This document shows, in pieces, positions 52,301 through 62,000 of a stretch of DNA of 64,000 nt. The stretch is from Deinococcus cellulosilyticus NBRC 106333 = KACC 11606. GTDB lineage: Bacteria > Deinococcota > Deinococci > Deinococcales > Deinococcaceae. Location of the stretch: contig NZ_BJXB01000029.1 of NCBI RefSeq assembly GCF_007990775.1, forward strand, positions 4,358 to 68,357, given 5' to 3'. A program made the translations under genes and the position numbers. The notes under the pieces were generated by a model. The model had not been told where the DNA came from. It did not search any database and saw nothing but the letters and a program-made list of their open reading frames with translations. Each line of letters begins with the position of its first letter. Within the stretch, counting starts at the first letter, position 1.

Positions 52301-54517
52301 TCCCTGCAGGGGACTGTACAGCTCAAACCCCATATGTTCCTGCATGGACACCAGATACTCCGAATTCAGCCTTCCTTCTGGCAGGTGGGCCAGCACTGCG
52401 GGTGAACTGGCTGAAGCGTGCAGGCGGTCCAGATCTTCCCTCATCCCTTTGAAATCCACGGCCTCAACAGGCTTGTGGGGGTCAAGGAGCTTCCAGATCA
52501 GGGTGTGCAACTGCTGGTTTCTTTCCACCCACCAGTGGAGTTTTAAAGGGTGCAAAAAGGGCATCACCAGTTGCCCGCTGTGGTCCCTGAGTTCCACCAT
52601 CCATGCCCGGTTGAGCCAGGGAAAAGCCTGACGGGAAGCCAGCGTGTGGCGCGACAGGTGCAAAATGGACAGGCTGAGGAGCGTTTCGTAAGCTTCCAGC
52701 AGGCGGTACACATTGATGCGCCTGAGGCCCGACTGCAAAGTCAGGCCCACAAAAGCCTTCCACTGGTCGAGCAGGTGCAACATGGCGTCCTGCAGGTCCA
52801 CAGCCCCGGCATTGTGCATGCCGTAATGCTTTCCGAGCACCTCCTGCACAAAAGGCTGGTCGATGGACGTCCCGCTGGAAGCGTAATTTCCCAGGCTTTT
52901 CAGGGGAGACTCCAGGTCGATGCCCTGTCCACCCGTCGTTCTGGGCACGGTGTAGGTCGGAATGAACTGCTGCTGGTGCTCAATGATGTGCAGCAGTTGC
53001 CCGTGGGTGGTGGCATTCACATCGTCTGGCTCGTACACCCACACCAGATCCATGGTCTGCCCTTTTTCCCCACCTGGACCTTTCACCTCCACCTTGAACA
53101 GCAGTTCAGAACGGGGAGGTTCCGGATCTTTGGGATCGAGTTCCTCATTCCAGACCGGGGTGATGTCCCAGAGGGCTCCCAGATCCCAGGTGATCGCAGG
53201 CAAAGCCTCGTGGATGTTCCCGTACAGGGCACGGAACGCCTGCAAGGCCCGTCTGGAGGGTTCCTTCTTGCCTTTTTCGGGTTTGAAGGAGATTTTGAGG
53301 GTCAGGTTCTCCCCGTCCGTCCGGTCTGTGGGGTCGAGCAGCTCCATTGCACAGCGGGCCACCTCAATGGGAAAATCACGCCCCTCCCGTTTGCGGGTGC
53401 CCCGCTCCTTGCGCAGGGCCTGCAGGATTTTTCTGTCCAGCACATCTGCCAGATCGTCCAGCACCTGTTCGATGTCCTCGACCTGTGGTGTTTTGCCATC
53501 CATGAGGTCCTGAAGCATGTTTTTCAGGGCCTCGCTCTGGCTTTCAATCCGCACGTCCCGTCCGGTGAGGGCCAGTTCAATGTCTTCTGCAAGGTTTTTC
53601 CGTGCGTCTTTCTTGCTGATCTTCGCCCGTTTTGAGAGGGCAAACTGCACCTCGTCCCAGTCGAGCTGCAAGGCCCTGAGCAGGTCTTCTCCATGCAAGG
53701 GCTCGGCCAGAAAGCGACGCAGGGTCTCCGCTTTCTGCTGCGGGGTGAGGCCTCCAGATGCACTTTCGTCCTCAAAATTGAACTGGTTGTCCTCGATCAG
53801 CTCCAGGTAGGTTTTCTGCTTGCTGGGCTCGATGTGCTCACTACCCAGCGAAGCCACCTGCAGAATGCTTTTCAGGAGCCGGTCCTGTTTTGCGGTGCCG
53901 ATCACTTCACTCTGGCCCTCACAGCGGAACAGTCCCAGGTGGGGCAGGGCACGGGTGATGGCTTTTTTCAGCTTCAATCCGGGGTTTTGTGCAAGGAGGT
54001 CATTCACCTCGGTCAGGAAACGGGCAAGGTCGCGCAGTTGTGGCTTGCGTAAAGTTTCCAGCCGGGACAGAAACGTGGTCATCAGGGCCCAGTCTTCCGG
54101 TGCAAGCTGGTGGCCCGTGAAAGCCGCCTCAAAAAGTTGCCTGAGTCCGCCATCGTTTTTGCTGGAGGTCAGGGCTGCCTCATCGATGGTGAAGATGTTT
54201 TTCAGGCTCTGCGCGTCCGAGGTGGGGACGTTCATGATGAGCAGCAGCACTTCGTCTTCCTCAACGTGGTTGCGGTACCAGGTCGCCGAGCGGTTCTCTT
54301 CCACTGCCTGACGTTCAAAACCCCTGACCGGGCTGGTGGTCCTCACCTGAATGCGTTTTCCACCCAGCTGAAATCCAGTGCTGGAGAGGGCCTGCAGCAG
54401 TTCCAGGTAAGTGCTGTCGTCAAAGCCTTCGATTTTGATGAAACCTCTGGCTTTGCTCTGCGCTGAAACCACCTGATGCTCGATGGCTTTCACAAGGGCA
54501 CGGGTGATGGTGTTCAT
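49325..54517 (-). CDS. sspH: SspH/DptH-like protein with FtsK/HerA-type translocase domain
   Basis: 1730 residues. The first ~1350 residues are mostly helical with no recognised motif. The C-terminal ~350 residues are a clear FtsK/SpoIIIE motor: GVTGSGKSVFLRNLL near residue 1497, IVDPKRTDFAMFGGLPHL, VAVIDEYAQLL, LATQRPSTDVVTGVLKANLP, and a final VGHGDMLYLEASG. In phosphorothioate-based restriction this component would track along DNA and act with SspF and SspG on unmodified DNA. The letter is assigned from order and size, by analogy to DptFGH. It starts inside the stop of the preceding gene. Confidence 0.83.
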   Translation of the reverse strand: MNTITRALVKAIEHQVVSAQSKARGFIKIEGFDDSTYLELLQALSSTGFQLGGKRIQVRTTSPVRGFERQAVEENRSATWYRNHVEEDEVLLLIMNVPTSDAQSLKNIFTIDEAALTSSKNDGGLRQLFEAAFTGHQLAPEDWALMTTFLSRLETLRKPQLRDLARFLTEVNDLLAQNPGLKLKKAITRALPHLGLFRCEGQSEVIGTAKQDRLLKSILQVASLGSEHIEPSKQKTYLELIEDNQFNFEDESASGGLTPQQKAETLRRFLAEPLHGEDLLRALQLDWDEVQFALSKRAKISKKDARKNLAEDIELALTGRDVRIESQSEALKNMLQDLMDGKTPQVEDIEQVLDDLADVLDRKILQALRKERGTRKREGRDFPIEVARCAMELLDPTDRTDGENLTLKISFKPEKGKKEPSRRALQAFRALYGNIHEALPAITWDLGALWDITPVWNEELDPKDPEPPRSELLFKVEVKGPGGEKGQTMDLVWVYEPDDVNATTHGQLLHIIEHQQQFIPTYTVPRTTGGQGIDLESPLKSLGNYASSGTSIDQPFVQEVLGKHYGMHNAGAVDLQDAMLHLLDQWKAFVGLTLQSGLRRINVYRLLEAYETLLSLSILHLSRHTLASRQAFPWLNRAWMVELRDHSGQLVMPFLHPLKLHWWVERNQQLHTLIWKLLDPHKPVEAVDFKGMREDLDRLHASASSPAVLAHLPEGRLNSEYLVSMQEHMGFELYSPLQGERLSRRSDTRVDAMMATRSLIKVIEDYLETYPFVRDGVDIYLLQCSNAALPGVLADELLKLSEKRKWNLKFNLTVHTLDNGVRLHQAVNEWIAEHDEETVPLSGSYFPAVNLRVVQGPLLDLVQGLTETDLAILADVLSEKGQKVEDLQDQDTEILALSGYAPQFASQPLPVNRDELDRQVQLTPRWKTALLLDFYRMQHLVHRKGGKLWGEGMDFQLRITLENWETELKQLHEHFNWVVCYDTTVDRYLLERGFPQAVQVIRYSLGLGPLKQHKMTVSSSRQVRDVVVRRLGSNLGHQLLSGFERGTLTQLAEAMVDYARNVSGDIVLRAAGPGAYLNEIIGLVTARFRIEQELAGLAEEIHLDTWLYLDDFRHWFRDKMPDLLHVRLHQTVDRQVKLSMRVVETKCVSTDHFDREARDAEVQVARGTERILQIFRPQKVHLDHAYWYNQLYQALAGNMEITGRELSLWEDFREALRTGRFELSVQGQTWIFCHNGPGNPKLAEFKTSKQDFETQLASTLGVTFTARHYSRTALREALREMAATRNIDIEEHLWERLERTPEVEPEPVEESAWEPDPLPIPVAVHEAVSTPSAPFRASETTVMVMPPPEVVKMEEVQDTPNPAQERLQVWLEEQARKLQRLLRDYNLGVFPVNPKEADVGAAIVRFKVRLRPGEDLAKLQKQAVNLQREMALPSIPFIDNVPSTHFIGIDIPRAEKETIPFLPLLETLPSGQPGTLPVVLGQKPDGQMVTADLATFPHLLVAGVTGSGKSVFLRNLLVCLTAKHTPEQLQLMIVDPKRTDFAMFGGLPHLMNEGKVLLDARVAQERLLALIHEEMPRRQDIIGKARVFNIQEFNRRFPEEALPMVVAVIDEYAQLLTVIPDKERKAFEQDLMSLAQVGRALGLHLILATQRPSTDVVTGVLKANLPTRVALKVTTSIDSRVILDQPGAENLVGHGDMLYLEASGKVTRLQAPLMSSEELEDFLSPMRRDL

Positions 54518-56214
54518 GCCTGACCTCCCTGCACCATGGCGGTGGCATCCGAGAACTCAAGGGCCAGCCCGGCGTTTTTCAGTTTCTGCAAGAGCATGTT
54601 CTGGTTCATTTCGTAATACTCGGCATTCAGGCGGTGGCGCTCAAAAAGCCCGGACTCCCTGGCCTGAGACAGGCCCACCACAAGGCCGTATTTCTGGTAC
54701 AGGAGCGAGAGAAATTCGGTGAACTCCATGCGCTCTGCAGGTCCGAGGTTGGCGTAAACCAGGGTTTTCAGGAGGTTGTTTTGCAGCACGTAGCGCTGAG
54801 GGGTGCCCACCAGAGGGGCCACAAAGCCGCAGTACTTGGCGAGTTTGCGGTGCACCCCCTCGAAATTCTTGTTGAAGTCACCCATCAGGAGTTCTTCCAG
54901 CCTGTCCTGGAAGAGTTTGCGCTGTGCCTCAATCCCTTTATCGCCAGTCATCTTGCTCCAGCGGGCCTCAAGGTCCGTCTGGTGATTTGAGAGGTCCTGT
55001 TTTTTGACTGGATAATGGTCTCCCAGGTGGTCAATGAACTTCCGCAGGTTTTCCATCCAGCTGGTGCCTCCAGGGAACAGCGTTCGCAGTTCCTGTTCGA
55101 AATGGCACTGCACGGCAACCCGGATCTGGCTTTCCTGCTCTCTGAACTGCACGGCAGAGGCCCGCCTGAGGCTGCTGTCCCGGCTGTTTTCCAGCAGGTC
55201 CACAAGGAGCCTGGGGAGCATTTCGGTTTTGCCGGAAAGCACCAGCGAACGGTGGTAGATGTACTGGGTGATCTGGAAGGCCATCAGGTACGAGAAGAGG
55301 GTGAGCAGTTCGGTGGCGTCCAGTTCGGCGTGCAGCAGTTTGTTCACGTCTTCAGCCATCTGGTGGCAGAACGCCTGATCGGGTTCGGGAATCCAGCCAA
55401 GGTAGCCTCTCCCCTTGCCGCCTTCTTCGGGGTCCTCCTCTTCAAGCTCTTCTGACGGACTTTCATTCTGCCAGAGCGAGTCAATGAACTGGGCCAGCTG
55501 CCCGATGCTGGGCTGGCTGTCTTTCATCAGAAATTTCAGGCGGGAGGTGATGGAGCAGGCAAGTTGTGGGTCCTGCCTGGTGCCTGCAGAGAGCAAAAGG
55601 TAATAGAGCTGCCCACCACGCACAAAGAAGTTGGCGGCGGTGAATTCCATCCCCCGGTCAAGTTCATGGTCCTCAATCTGGTGGAGTTCGTCTTCAGAGA
55701 TGCGCTCGGTTTTGGACTTCTTGCGCAACGCCTCCCAGAACAACAAGGATTCATGGGCCGGGAACAGGGCACGCGCAAACCAGGAGCGGTTGCTTTCCAC
55801 TGCGGTGAAAGACTTCAGCAGGGACTTGGCGGACTCCACGGGGTCAAATCCTGAGTCCATGCCCAGAGGGGTGGGGTTCAGTCTGATCAGGTCCGACTGG
55901 CGGAGCTTGTTCTCCAGACGCTTCCGGGCAAAGTCGTCTCTGGGATGCCGGGATTTCTCGGTGTCCGAGTAGAACACGAAACGCCTCAGGCCCAGACGGG
56001 TGGCCTTCTTGAACCCCAGGCTTTTTCGGTCCTGCTTTTCCCCGTCACAGATGCCCCGTCCAAGCTCATAGTCAAAGCCGTACAGCACGTTCAAGAACTC
56101 CAGCAGGTATTCCATCGGGTCCTGCCCGATGCGGAAACGGTGGCCCCAGATGTAGGCGCTCACCGGGTACTGTTTGGGTGCACTGTCATAATTGCCATAC
56201 CGCTGCATGCTCAT
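54514..56214 (-). CDS. sspG: SspG/DptG-like restriction component
   Basis: 566 residues. It has no recognised catalytic motif and is mostly helical, with an acidic, low-complexity stretch (EELEEEDPEEGGKGRG) near residue 260. It sits between the P-loop protein and the FtsK-like motor with ATGA overlaps on both sides, the place of the G subunit in Ssp and Dnd restriction cassettes. The assignment therefore relies on synteny. It presumably bridges the two ATPases. Confidence 0.72.
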   Translation of the reverse strand: MSMQRYGNYDSAPKQYPVSAYIWGHRFRIGQDPMEYLLEFLNVLYGFDYELGRGICDGEKQDRKSLGFKKATRLGLRRFVFYSDTEKSRHPRDDFARKRLENKLRQSDLIRLNPTPLGMDSGFDPVESAKSLLKSFTAVESNRSWFARALFPAHESLLFWEALRKKSKTERISEDELHQIEDHELDRGMEFTAANFFVRGGQLYYLLLSAGTRQDPQLACSITSRLKFLMKDSQPSIGQLAQFIDSLWQNESPSEELEEEDPEEGGKGRGYLGWIPEPDQAFCHQMAEDVNKLLHAELDATELLTLFSYLMAFQITQYIYHRSLVLSGKTEMLPRLLVDLLENSRDSSLRRASAVQFREQESQIRVAVQCHFEQELRTLFPGGTSWMENLRKFIDHLGDHYPVKKQDLSNHQTDLEARWSKMTGDKGIEAQRKLFQDRLEELLMGDFNKNFEGVHRKLAKYCGFVAPLVGTPQRYVLQNNLLKTLVYANLGPAERMEFTEFLSLLYQKYGLVVGLSQARESGLFERHRLNAEYYEMNQNMLLQKLKNAGLALEFSDATAMVQGGQA

Positions 56215-57953
56215 GCCTCCACCTCTTGTGGCAGCCTCAGGACCTGCGGGCGGTACCCGCTGCCGGTCAACTCAAAAAACTCAATGTGGTCTCCTGTGGG
56301 ACCCGTCTGAAAGCGGGTGAGAAGTTCGTCTTTCAGGTGGCGGATGTCCAGATCGCACTCCTCAGAGAGCACGTTGGAGGTTCCGCCAGACGCCCTGCGC
56401 ATCACGTACTCGAAACGCAGCAGGTTCACCTTCCAGCGGACCGGCTCCGGGCTGAGTTTCACATTGGTGATCTGCAGGGTCATCTGTGGACGGGCAGGCA
56501 TGAAATTCTGCGTTTCAGCGTTCACTTCCAGATCCAGTTGCTCGTAAGGAATCTTCTGGCGGATGATGGGAATGCTGGTCCTCGCCCCCTGACCGTAGTG
56601 GGAGGTCACGTACAGGTGGTCGGTTTCCTGCACAAAAAGCCCTGAAAAAGCCCGGTTCAAACCCAGCACCATCTTGCGCACCTGCCAGGCCTTCAGGGTG
56701 TGCTTCCTGTCTTCCAGAAGTTTCAGGTAAAGCCCGAGGTGCTGGAATGGAAGCAGCCCCAGCACCGCGTCCTCATCGTGCCACTCGAAGAACACCTTGC
56801 GCCTGCAAAAGGGAAGCCAGTTTTTCACAAAGTCCACAGCCTGCTCCAGCTGGTCCCCAAGCAGGTAACTGGCCCTCTCCTGCTGGAAGAGGGTGTGCCC
56901 CAGATCAATGGCAGGCTCGAACACCTGCCGGTACTCCGGCTGTTCACTGGCCTGATGGTCACTGATGATGAAGTGGTCCACCTGAAACACTGACTGCCCG
57001 GCCACATCCAGCCGGTTCATCAGTTTCAGGGCGGTGGCTTTCTTGCGGAACGTCTCTGTGGCGGCCTCCCCCCACAGGTTGTTGTAGTAGGCGTACTGCC
57101 TTGCAACCGAGCGCCATTCGCTGGGTTTCCCTCGCTGCGCACGGACCTTCTGGCAACTCAGGCCTCCGGTGACGGTGAAGGCCATGTGCACCAGTTGATC
57201 CCGCACGGTGATGTGGTGCTCCAGGTGTTCGAGGACCTCGTAAAGCCTCAGGACCCGCTGTTGAATACGCGGCTGTTGCAGTTTGCGAGCGTTGTGCAGG
57301 ATGGGGCAGTCCCCTTTCGCGGCACAGCCTCCACAGGCTTCCCACCTGTCAGGATCGGTCATCCAGCTGAGAACCTGAGGAATGTAGCTGGAGGTGGGAA
57401 TGCGGTTCAGGTCGATGACCAGCACAGGTTTAGATGGATCAGGACCTTCCTGCAGCTGGCGATCCACTTCGGCCTGAAGCTCAGGAAGGCCCAGTGAGGC
57501 AAGCTGTGCCCTCAGGCGTCCCTCGTTGGCCGCAATCAGGAAGGGCATGGAGGGCATGCCCAGGAGGCGGCGGTGCAAACCCTTCAGGACGACCCCTGAC
57601 GACTCAATCCCCATCTCAGAGAGGTCCTTGATGACCCTCAGGGGGTGCCCCTGGCGGTAAAAATCCTGTTTGACCGCATCCCGGTCCCAGCCGGCAAACT
57701 TCTGGCCTGTGAATTTTTCAATGATCTTGCGGCACAGGTAGGTTTTGCCGTCTCCTGCGTTCCCGGTGAGGATCACGGCAGGGGGATGGTCCTGATCAAA
57801 AAGCTCAAAGAGTTTCCGTCCAACTTCAGTGTCCAGCGAAAGGGGCTCAATGCCGTCCACTCTGGAATTGGAAGTGAACTCATCAAAGGCGGCCTCATGC
57901 TCTGGAGAGGCGGTGGTGTAGCGGTTGAGGTAGGCCACAAAGGGATTGGTCAT
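56211..57953 (-). CDS. sspF: SspF/DptF-like P-loop restriction component
   Basis: 580 residues. The P-loop GNAGDGKTYLCRKII lies near residue 63, and a Walker B-like strand PVLVIDLNRIP near residue 178. A cysteine cluster (CGGCAAKGDC, near 204-213) may bind zinc. A second half with mixed alpha/beta character follows. It resembles the DptF family of phosphorothioation-dependent restriction proteins. It begins 318 bp after the SspD gene, so the restriction half may have its own promoter. Confidence 0.82.
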   Translation of the reverse strand: MTNPFVAYLNRYTTASPEHEAAFDEFTSNSRVDGIEPLSLDTEVGRKLFELFDQDHPPAVILTGNAGDGKTYLCRKIIEKFTGQKFAGWDRDAVKQDFYRQGHPLRVIKDLSEMGIESSGVVLKGLHRRLLGMPSMPFLIAANEGRLRAQLASLGLPELQAEVDRQLQEGPDPSKPVLVIDLNRIPTSSYIPQVLSWMTDPDRWEACGGCAAKGDCPILHNARKLQQPRIQQRVLRLYEVLEHLEHHITVRDQLVHMAFTVTGGLSCQKVRAQRGKPSEWRSVARQYAYYNNLWGEAATETFRKKATALKLMNRLDVAGQSVFQVDHFIISDHQASEQPEYRQVFEPAIDLGHTLFQQERASYLLGDQLEQAVDFVKNWLPFCRRKVFFEWHDEDAVLGLLPFQHLGLYLKLLEDRKHTLKAWQVRKMVLGLNRAFSGLFVQETDHLYVTSHYGQGARTSIPIIRQKIPYEQLDLEVNAETQNFMPARPQMTLQITNVKLSPEPVRWKVNLLRFEYVMRRASGGTSNVLSEECDLDIRHLKDELLTRFQTGPTGDHIEFFELTGSGYRPQVLRLPQEVEA

Positions 57954-58271
57954 GGATGCACCCCCAGAAAGTTCACAGTAGACAGTTCACAGTGTTTTGC
58001 GTATGGCCTGAGCAAAAGTTCAGAGAACCGTCACATGAAGAGGATTCAAAGCAAAAATCGCCTGCCAGGAAAGCTTTTGCTTGCTGTGAACTGTCCACAG
58101 GCTTGCCCTGATCACGTGCTTGCGAAACGGTCCGCTGTGAACTGTGAACTGTCTTGCCCTTAAAACGCGCTTGCAGGACGGCCTGCTTCTTGACTCTGAC
58201 AGCGTGCTCCCCAGGCGGCTGGGTCGCACTGAGTCGCTTCGCGCTGGGCGCTGTAAACTGTAAACTCCTAA
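57954..58271 (-). promoter_or_regulatory. Repeat-bearing spacer between modification and restriction halves of ssp
   Basis: 318 bp without a gene in an otherwise tightly packed operon. It holds members of the CTGTGAACTGTCC repeat family at 57970-57994, 58084-58185 and 58251-58267. This is the obvious place for a separate promoter or attenuator for sspFGHA, but no consensus promoter was resolved by eye. Confidence 0.5.
58084..58185. repeat. Imperfect tandem repeat of a 51-bp unit
   Basis: Two units (58084-58134 and 58135-58185) begin CTGTGAACTGT and share CTTGCCCT, ACG, GCTTGC and ACGG blocks in the same order. They lie inside the sspD-sspF spacer. Confidence 0.7.
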
Positions 58272-59078
58272 TCACAGGTGACAGATGGAACAGCCCACTT
58301 CTTCCTCGGCGTCCATCTCTCCAGTGAAAGCTTCGGCCAGGGATTTCGGTCTGCGGCGTGCTGCGGCCCGTTTCTGGCGTTTTTCCTCTTCGAGTTTAAT
58401 CTGGGCGATGCGTTCTGGTCGGGCAAGGTCAGCGAGGCTCTCCCCTTCCCTCCAGGTGTAACCCTCCTCGGGTTTCTCGTACTGCATGGCCTCCTCGAAT
58501 TTGTCGGGGTGACGCTCTAAAAGGCCCACCCACTCGATGCCCCGCTGGAAGAAACAAAAAGTGCAGCCAGAACGGGAACGCCACTCGTAGTATTTTGGGA
58601 TGCCAACACTGCTTTCTTCGAGCAGCCTGAACACGTCCTCTCTGGTGATTCCTGCTTCCTTGAAGGGGTAAACGGGGGTCACGTTGGGTTTGGAGGTGAT
58701 GTGCCCATCCCGGTGCTCATCTGCACGGATGGCGATATAAAGGTGCACGGGGTCGGTTCCGATGTATTTCTCAAACGGTTCAATTTTCAGTTGCCTTGTG
58801 CACCAGCGCATGTTCGGGGAGGGCAGGTATCCCCGGTACATGTCCAGCCAGTAATCAAAACCCCTCTCCTGCTCGTCTTCCAAAAGCCGGGTGATGGGTT
58901 TCCCCAGAAAGGCCTCCAGGCGGGACAGGTATTCGTAGGTTTCGGGGAGTTCCTTGTGGGTGTCACAGAACAGGTACTCCATCTCGATCTCGGGGTGGTG
59001 TTCTTTCATATAGATGGCAAGTGCAGTGCTGTCCTTGCCCCCTGAGACCAGCAGAACGTGCCGCATGGTTTCACTCAT
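58272..59078 (-). CDS. sspD: SspD phosphorothioation ATP-pyrophosphatase (DndC/PAPS-reductase-like)
   Basis: 268 residues; GGAGGA precedes the ATG. The PP-loop SGGKDSTALA at residues 12-21 binds and activates with ATP. Cysteines that can hold an iron-sulfur cluster are seen at RWCTRQLK and RSGCTFCFF, as in DndC, and the extreme C-terminus carries CSICHL. SspD would adenylate the phosphate backbone before sulfur from SspA is inserted. It overlaps sspC by eight bases. Confidence 0.92.
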   Translation of the reverse strand: MSETMRHVLLVSGGKDSTALAIYMKEHHPEIEMEYLFCDTHKELPETYEYLSRLEAFLGKPITRLLEDEQERGFDYWLDMYRGYLPSPNMRWCTRQLKIEPFEKYIGTDPVHLYIAIRADEHRDGHITSKPNVTPVYPFKEAGITREDVFRLLEESSVGIPKYYEWRSRSGCTFCFFQRGIEWVGLLERHPDKFEEAMQYEKPEEGYTWREGESLADLARPERIAQIKLEEEKRQKRAAARRRPKSLAEAFTGEMDAEEEVGCSICHL

Positions 59079-62000
59079 GGTGTCCTCCGATGATTTTGCG
59101 GGTGAGCAGGGCGAGGGCCGAGTAAAGCACGTTCGGGTCCTGTCCTTTTGCTTGCGTCCTGAATTGCTTCAGAAGTTCATTGCTGAGGAGTTCGGCGTCC
59201 TGTCTCTGGTCTTCTCGCAGGCTGAACACCTTGCGGTCTTCCTTGAGGTCCTGACCGAGCATGGAAATGCGGATCACCTGCACCCCGGCGTCCTGCTCAG
59301 CGTCCACTTTTTCGCGCACCAGTTCTTCCAGACGCTGGAAGTCACTGGCAATCTGGCGCAATTTCACCTGGAAGGCCATCAGATCCCCATCCCGCCAGTC
59401 GGTGACGGGTTTTCCACTGTGGACCACCCGTCCAACTTGCTCCCTCCACTGCTCTGAAGTTGCAGATGAGAGCTGCTGCACAAAGGCGGTGAGGGTCTGG
59501 TCCACGGTGTACCCACGGAGTTGCCCTGCCCGTTTTCTCAGGCCTTCACGCATTTCTTCGGAGGTGCCCGTGATCTGGAAGGCTTCACGCACCTGCTCTT
59601 CAATCTGGTAAAGCAGGCTCGCGTAAGCGGACCCCATCGCATTCAGGCAGTCCAGCAGCCAGGAAGACAGGGATTTCGGATGGCTTTCCCCTTCCAGGGT
59701 GCTGTGATGCAAGGCGAGGATGTCCTGGGTGACGAGTTGCACCGGGTCCTTGATCCTCAGCAGCATGTCACGCAGGAGGACCGCAGAGGCAGGCTCAAGT
59801 TTGCGGGTGTATTTGCTGTACGCGGGGAGTCTGGCGGCCACCAGAATCAGGGGCTTCACCACATCCATCAAAAGCGGGGTGCTCCCTGTTTCGGTTTTCC
59901 CACCATAAATGCGGATCGCCTCGTGCATGTCCTGCAGGGCCTGCAGGGTTTCGTCAGTGAACTCAATCCACTGCACCTCGAACAGGTCCGGGCGGCGCAC
60001 CAGACGCTCAAGCGTTTCAATTCGGAGCTCTGGCACAAAGAGCCCTTCATCAAAGATCGCCACACGTTCGCGCAGGTGAATGAGCAAAGCAGAAACCAGC
60101 ACCGGAATGGGGCCTTCAGCAATGCCAAAGGGAGGGAGCCTGAGCAGTTCAAAAAGCTCCGTGAGGGGAACACGGGCAGTCTGGCGCTCCTTCAGAAGCT
60201 CAATCATGGCCTGCCACACCGCCCGATAACTTCCCTCAGGCTCCGTAAATGCCCACTGTCCATTCAACTCTTGATGAAAACCGCCTTTTTTCAGGACAGC
60301 GGCATACATGCTGTACTCAGGAGGGAAACCCTCCATGCCCAGTCTGGGCAGGTGATGTCTGAGGAGCATCGCTTCCAGCAGGTTGCGTCTGGCCTTGGCA
60401 GACTGGGAAGAAAGCTGGTTGCGGTTGAGAAGCTCATTTCGGATCACCGGAGCGAGGGGATACATGTGGTCCAGAATCTGACTGAGCCACTGCTGGAACT
60501 GTCTTGCGGTAGAGGGTGTATGCAGATTTCCTGCATGGAACCATTCGCTTCTGGAAGGATCAAAGCGGTACCCTTTCACCCCGAAGAGCGCACCGATCAC
60601 GTTTTCCAGGCGCTGTTGGGTCTGCTGGATGCGGCCCTCAAGTTCCTTTTTCGCCACCGGGTCCCCTTCCAGGGCCGTGCTGGTGCGCCTTATGGTCTCC
60701 CAGGCGGTGAGTTCCCTCAAAATGCCTTCCAGACCAACCACAGGTCTGGGAAAAGCGAAAATCACATTGGTGTTTTTCTCGTGGTACTGGGCAACCAGCT
60801 GCAACTGCTTGCGTTCTGAATCCGTACTGCTCAGGACAAAAATGATCTGCAGGTGGTCTGGTTTCAGTTTTGAGACCTGGGTGGAGAGTTCTGTGGAGCG
60901 GCCTTCAAAAATGGTGACTTCAAAGGAACGCAAGTTTCCGGTGCGGATGTAGTGGGCACGGGCCATCTGGGGGTACAGGTCCAGGTGCTTTTGCAGGGCA
61001 CGGGACAGGGAAAGCTGACCCTGCTTTTCGATGACTTTCGTGAATTCCTCTTCAAGGTCCACATCGGAGCCGTCCCACAGGGCGTAGGTCTGTTCGAAGT
61101 TGCGGAAGATTACCAGCGACTTGTTTTTGAGTTCCAATAGGGCCTGATCGACTTCCGCTTCTTCTCCGCAGGCTGCCATCAGGGTTTCACGGGTGGCTTT
61201 GAGGCCCACCTGTGATCCGTAGCTGGAAATCAGTCCGATGGCCTGCACCACCTGCCTGAGAAGAGGCGAGGCGTGTTGCCCAAGGCGGTCACAGGCCACT
61301 TCAATCTGGCTCCATCGACGCGACAGGTCGCTCTGGTAAGCGGCACTCCCGAGGGTGTTCACCACGTACTGGTACAGGTGAGAGAGGGAGTACATGGGGG
61401 TACCGGTGTCCGTGTCCTGGGAGGTCAGGAAATCCAGCAGCCCGAAAGGTTCACTTCCGGTCAGGAAAGCAAAGAGGGAACGCTCATTCTGGGCAAGCTT
61501 GCTGCGAAAAAGCGGCCACAATAAAAGGGCAGTGATGGGTTCGATGGGAACCGATTTGAGCAGGTGGCTGTCCAGACCGGGGATGCGTTTTCTGGCCTCA
61601 TCCAGGGCACCAGAATCCAGCACCTCTCTCACACGTCTGGCATAGGCTTTTGAAATCTCGGGTGTCGTCCGGAAGTCCACAGCACTGGCAATCAGTTGCA
61701 GGAATTGTTCTGCAGGCTCCTGGAAATTCACGTCGGTGAAGCGGCCCTGCACTTTCTGCCACTCGGCCCGTGCGGTGTGATCAGCGTGCATCAGGTAATC
61801 GCTGAAACCTGTGTGAAGAACCGTGATCAGACAGACCGGAAAGAGGCTTCTGGAGGCGAATTCTGCCAGTTCCTGCATCAGAAAGAGGTCTTCAGTGTCT
61901 GGATTTTGCGCTGCGTATTCCAGAAACTTCCCGAACTCATCCAGAATGAGCAGCAGACCTCCCCTGCTCCTCAGGGACAGGTGCTGGGTGACCGTTTCGA

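Noticed and set aside
58084..58185. CRISPR array
   Set aside because: Only two imperfect 51-bp units with no separate spacers and no cas genes in the window.
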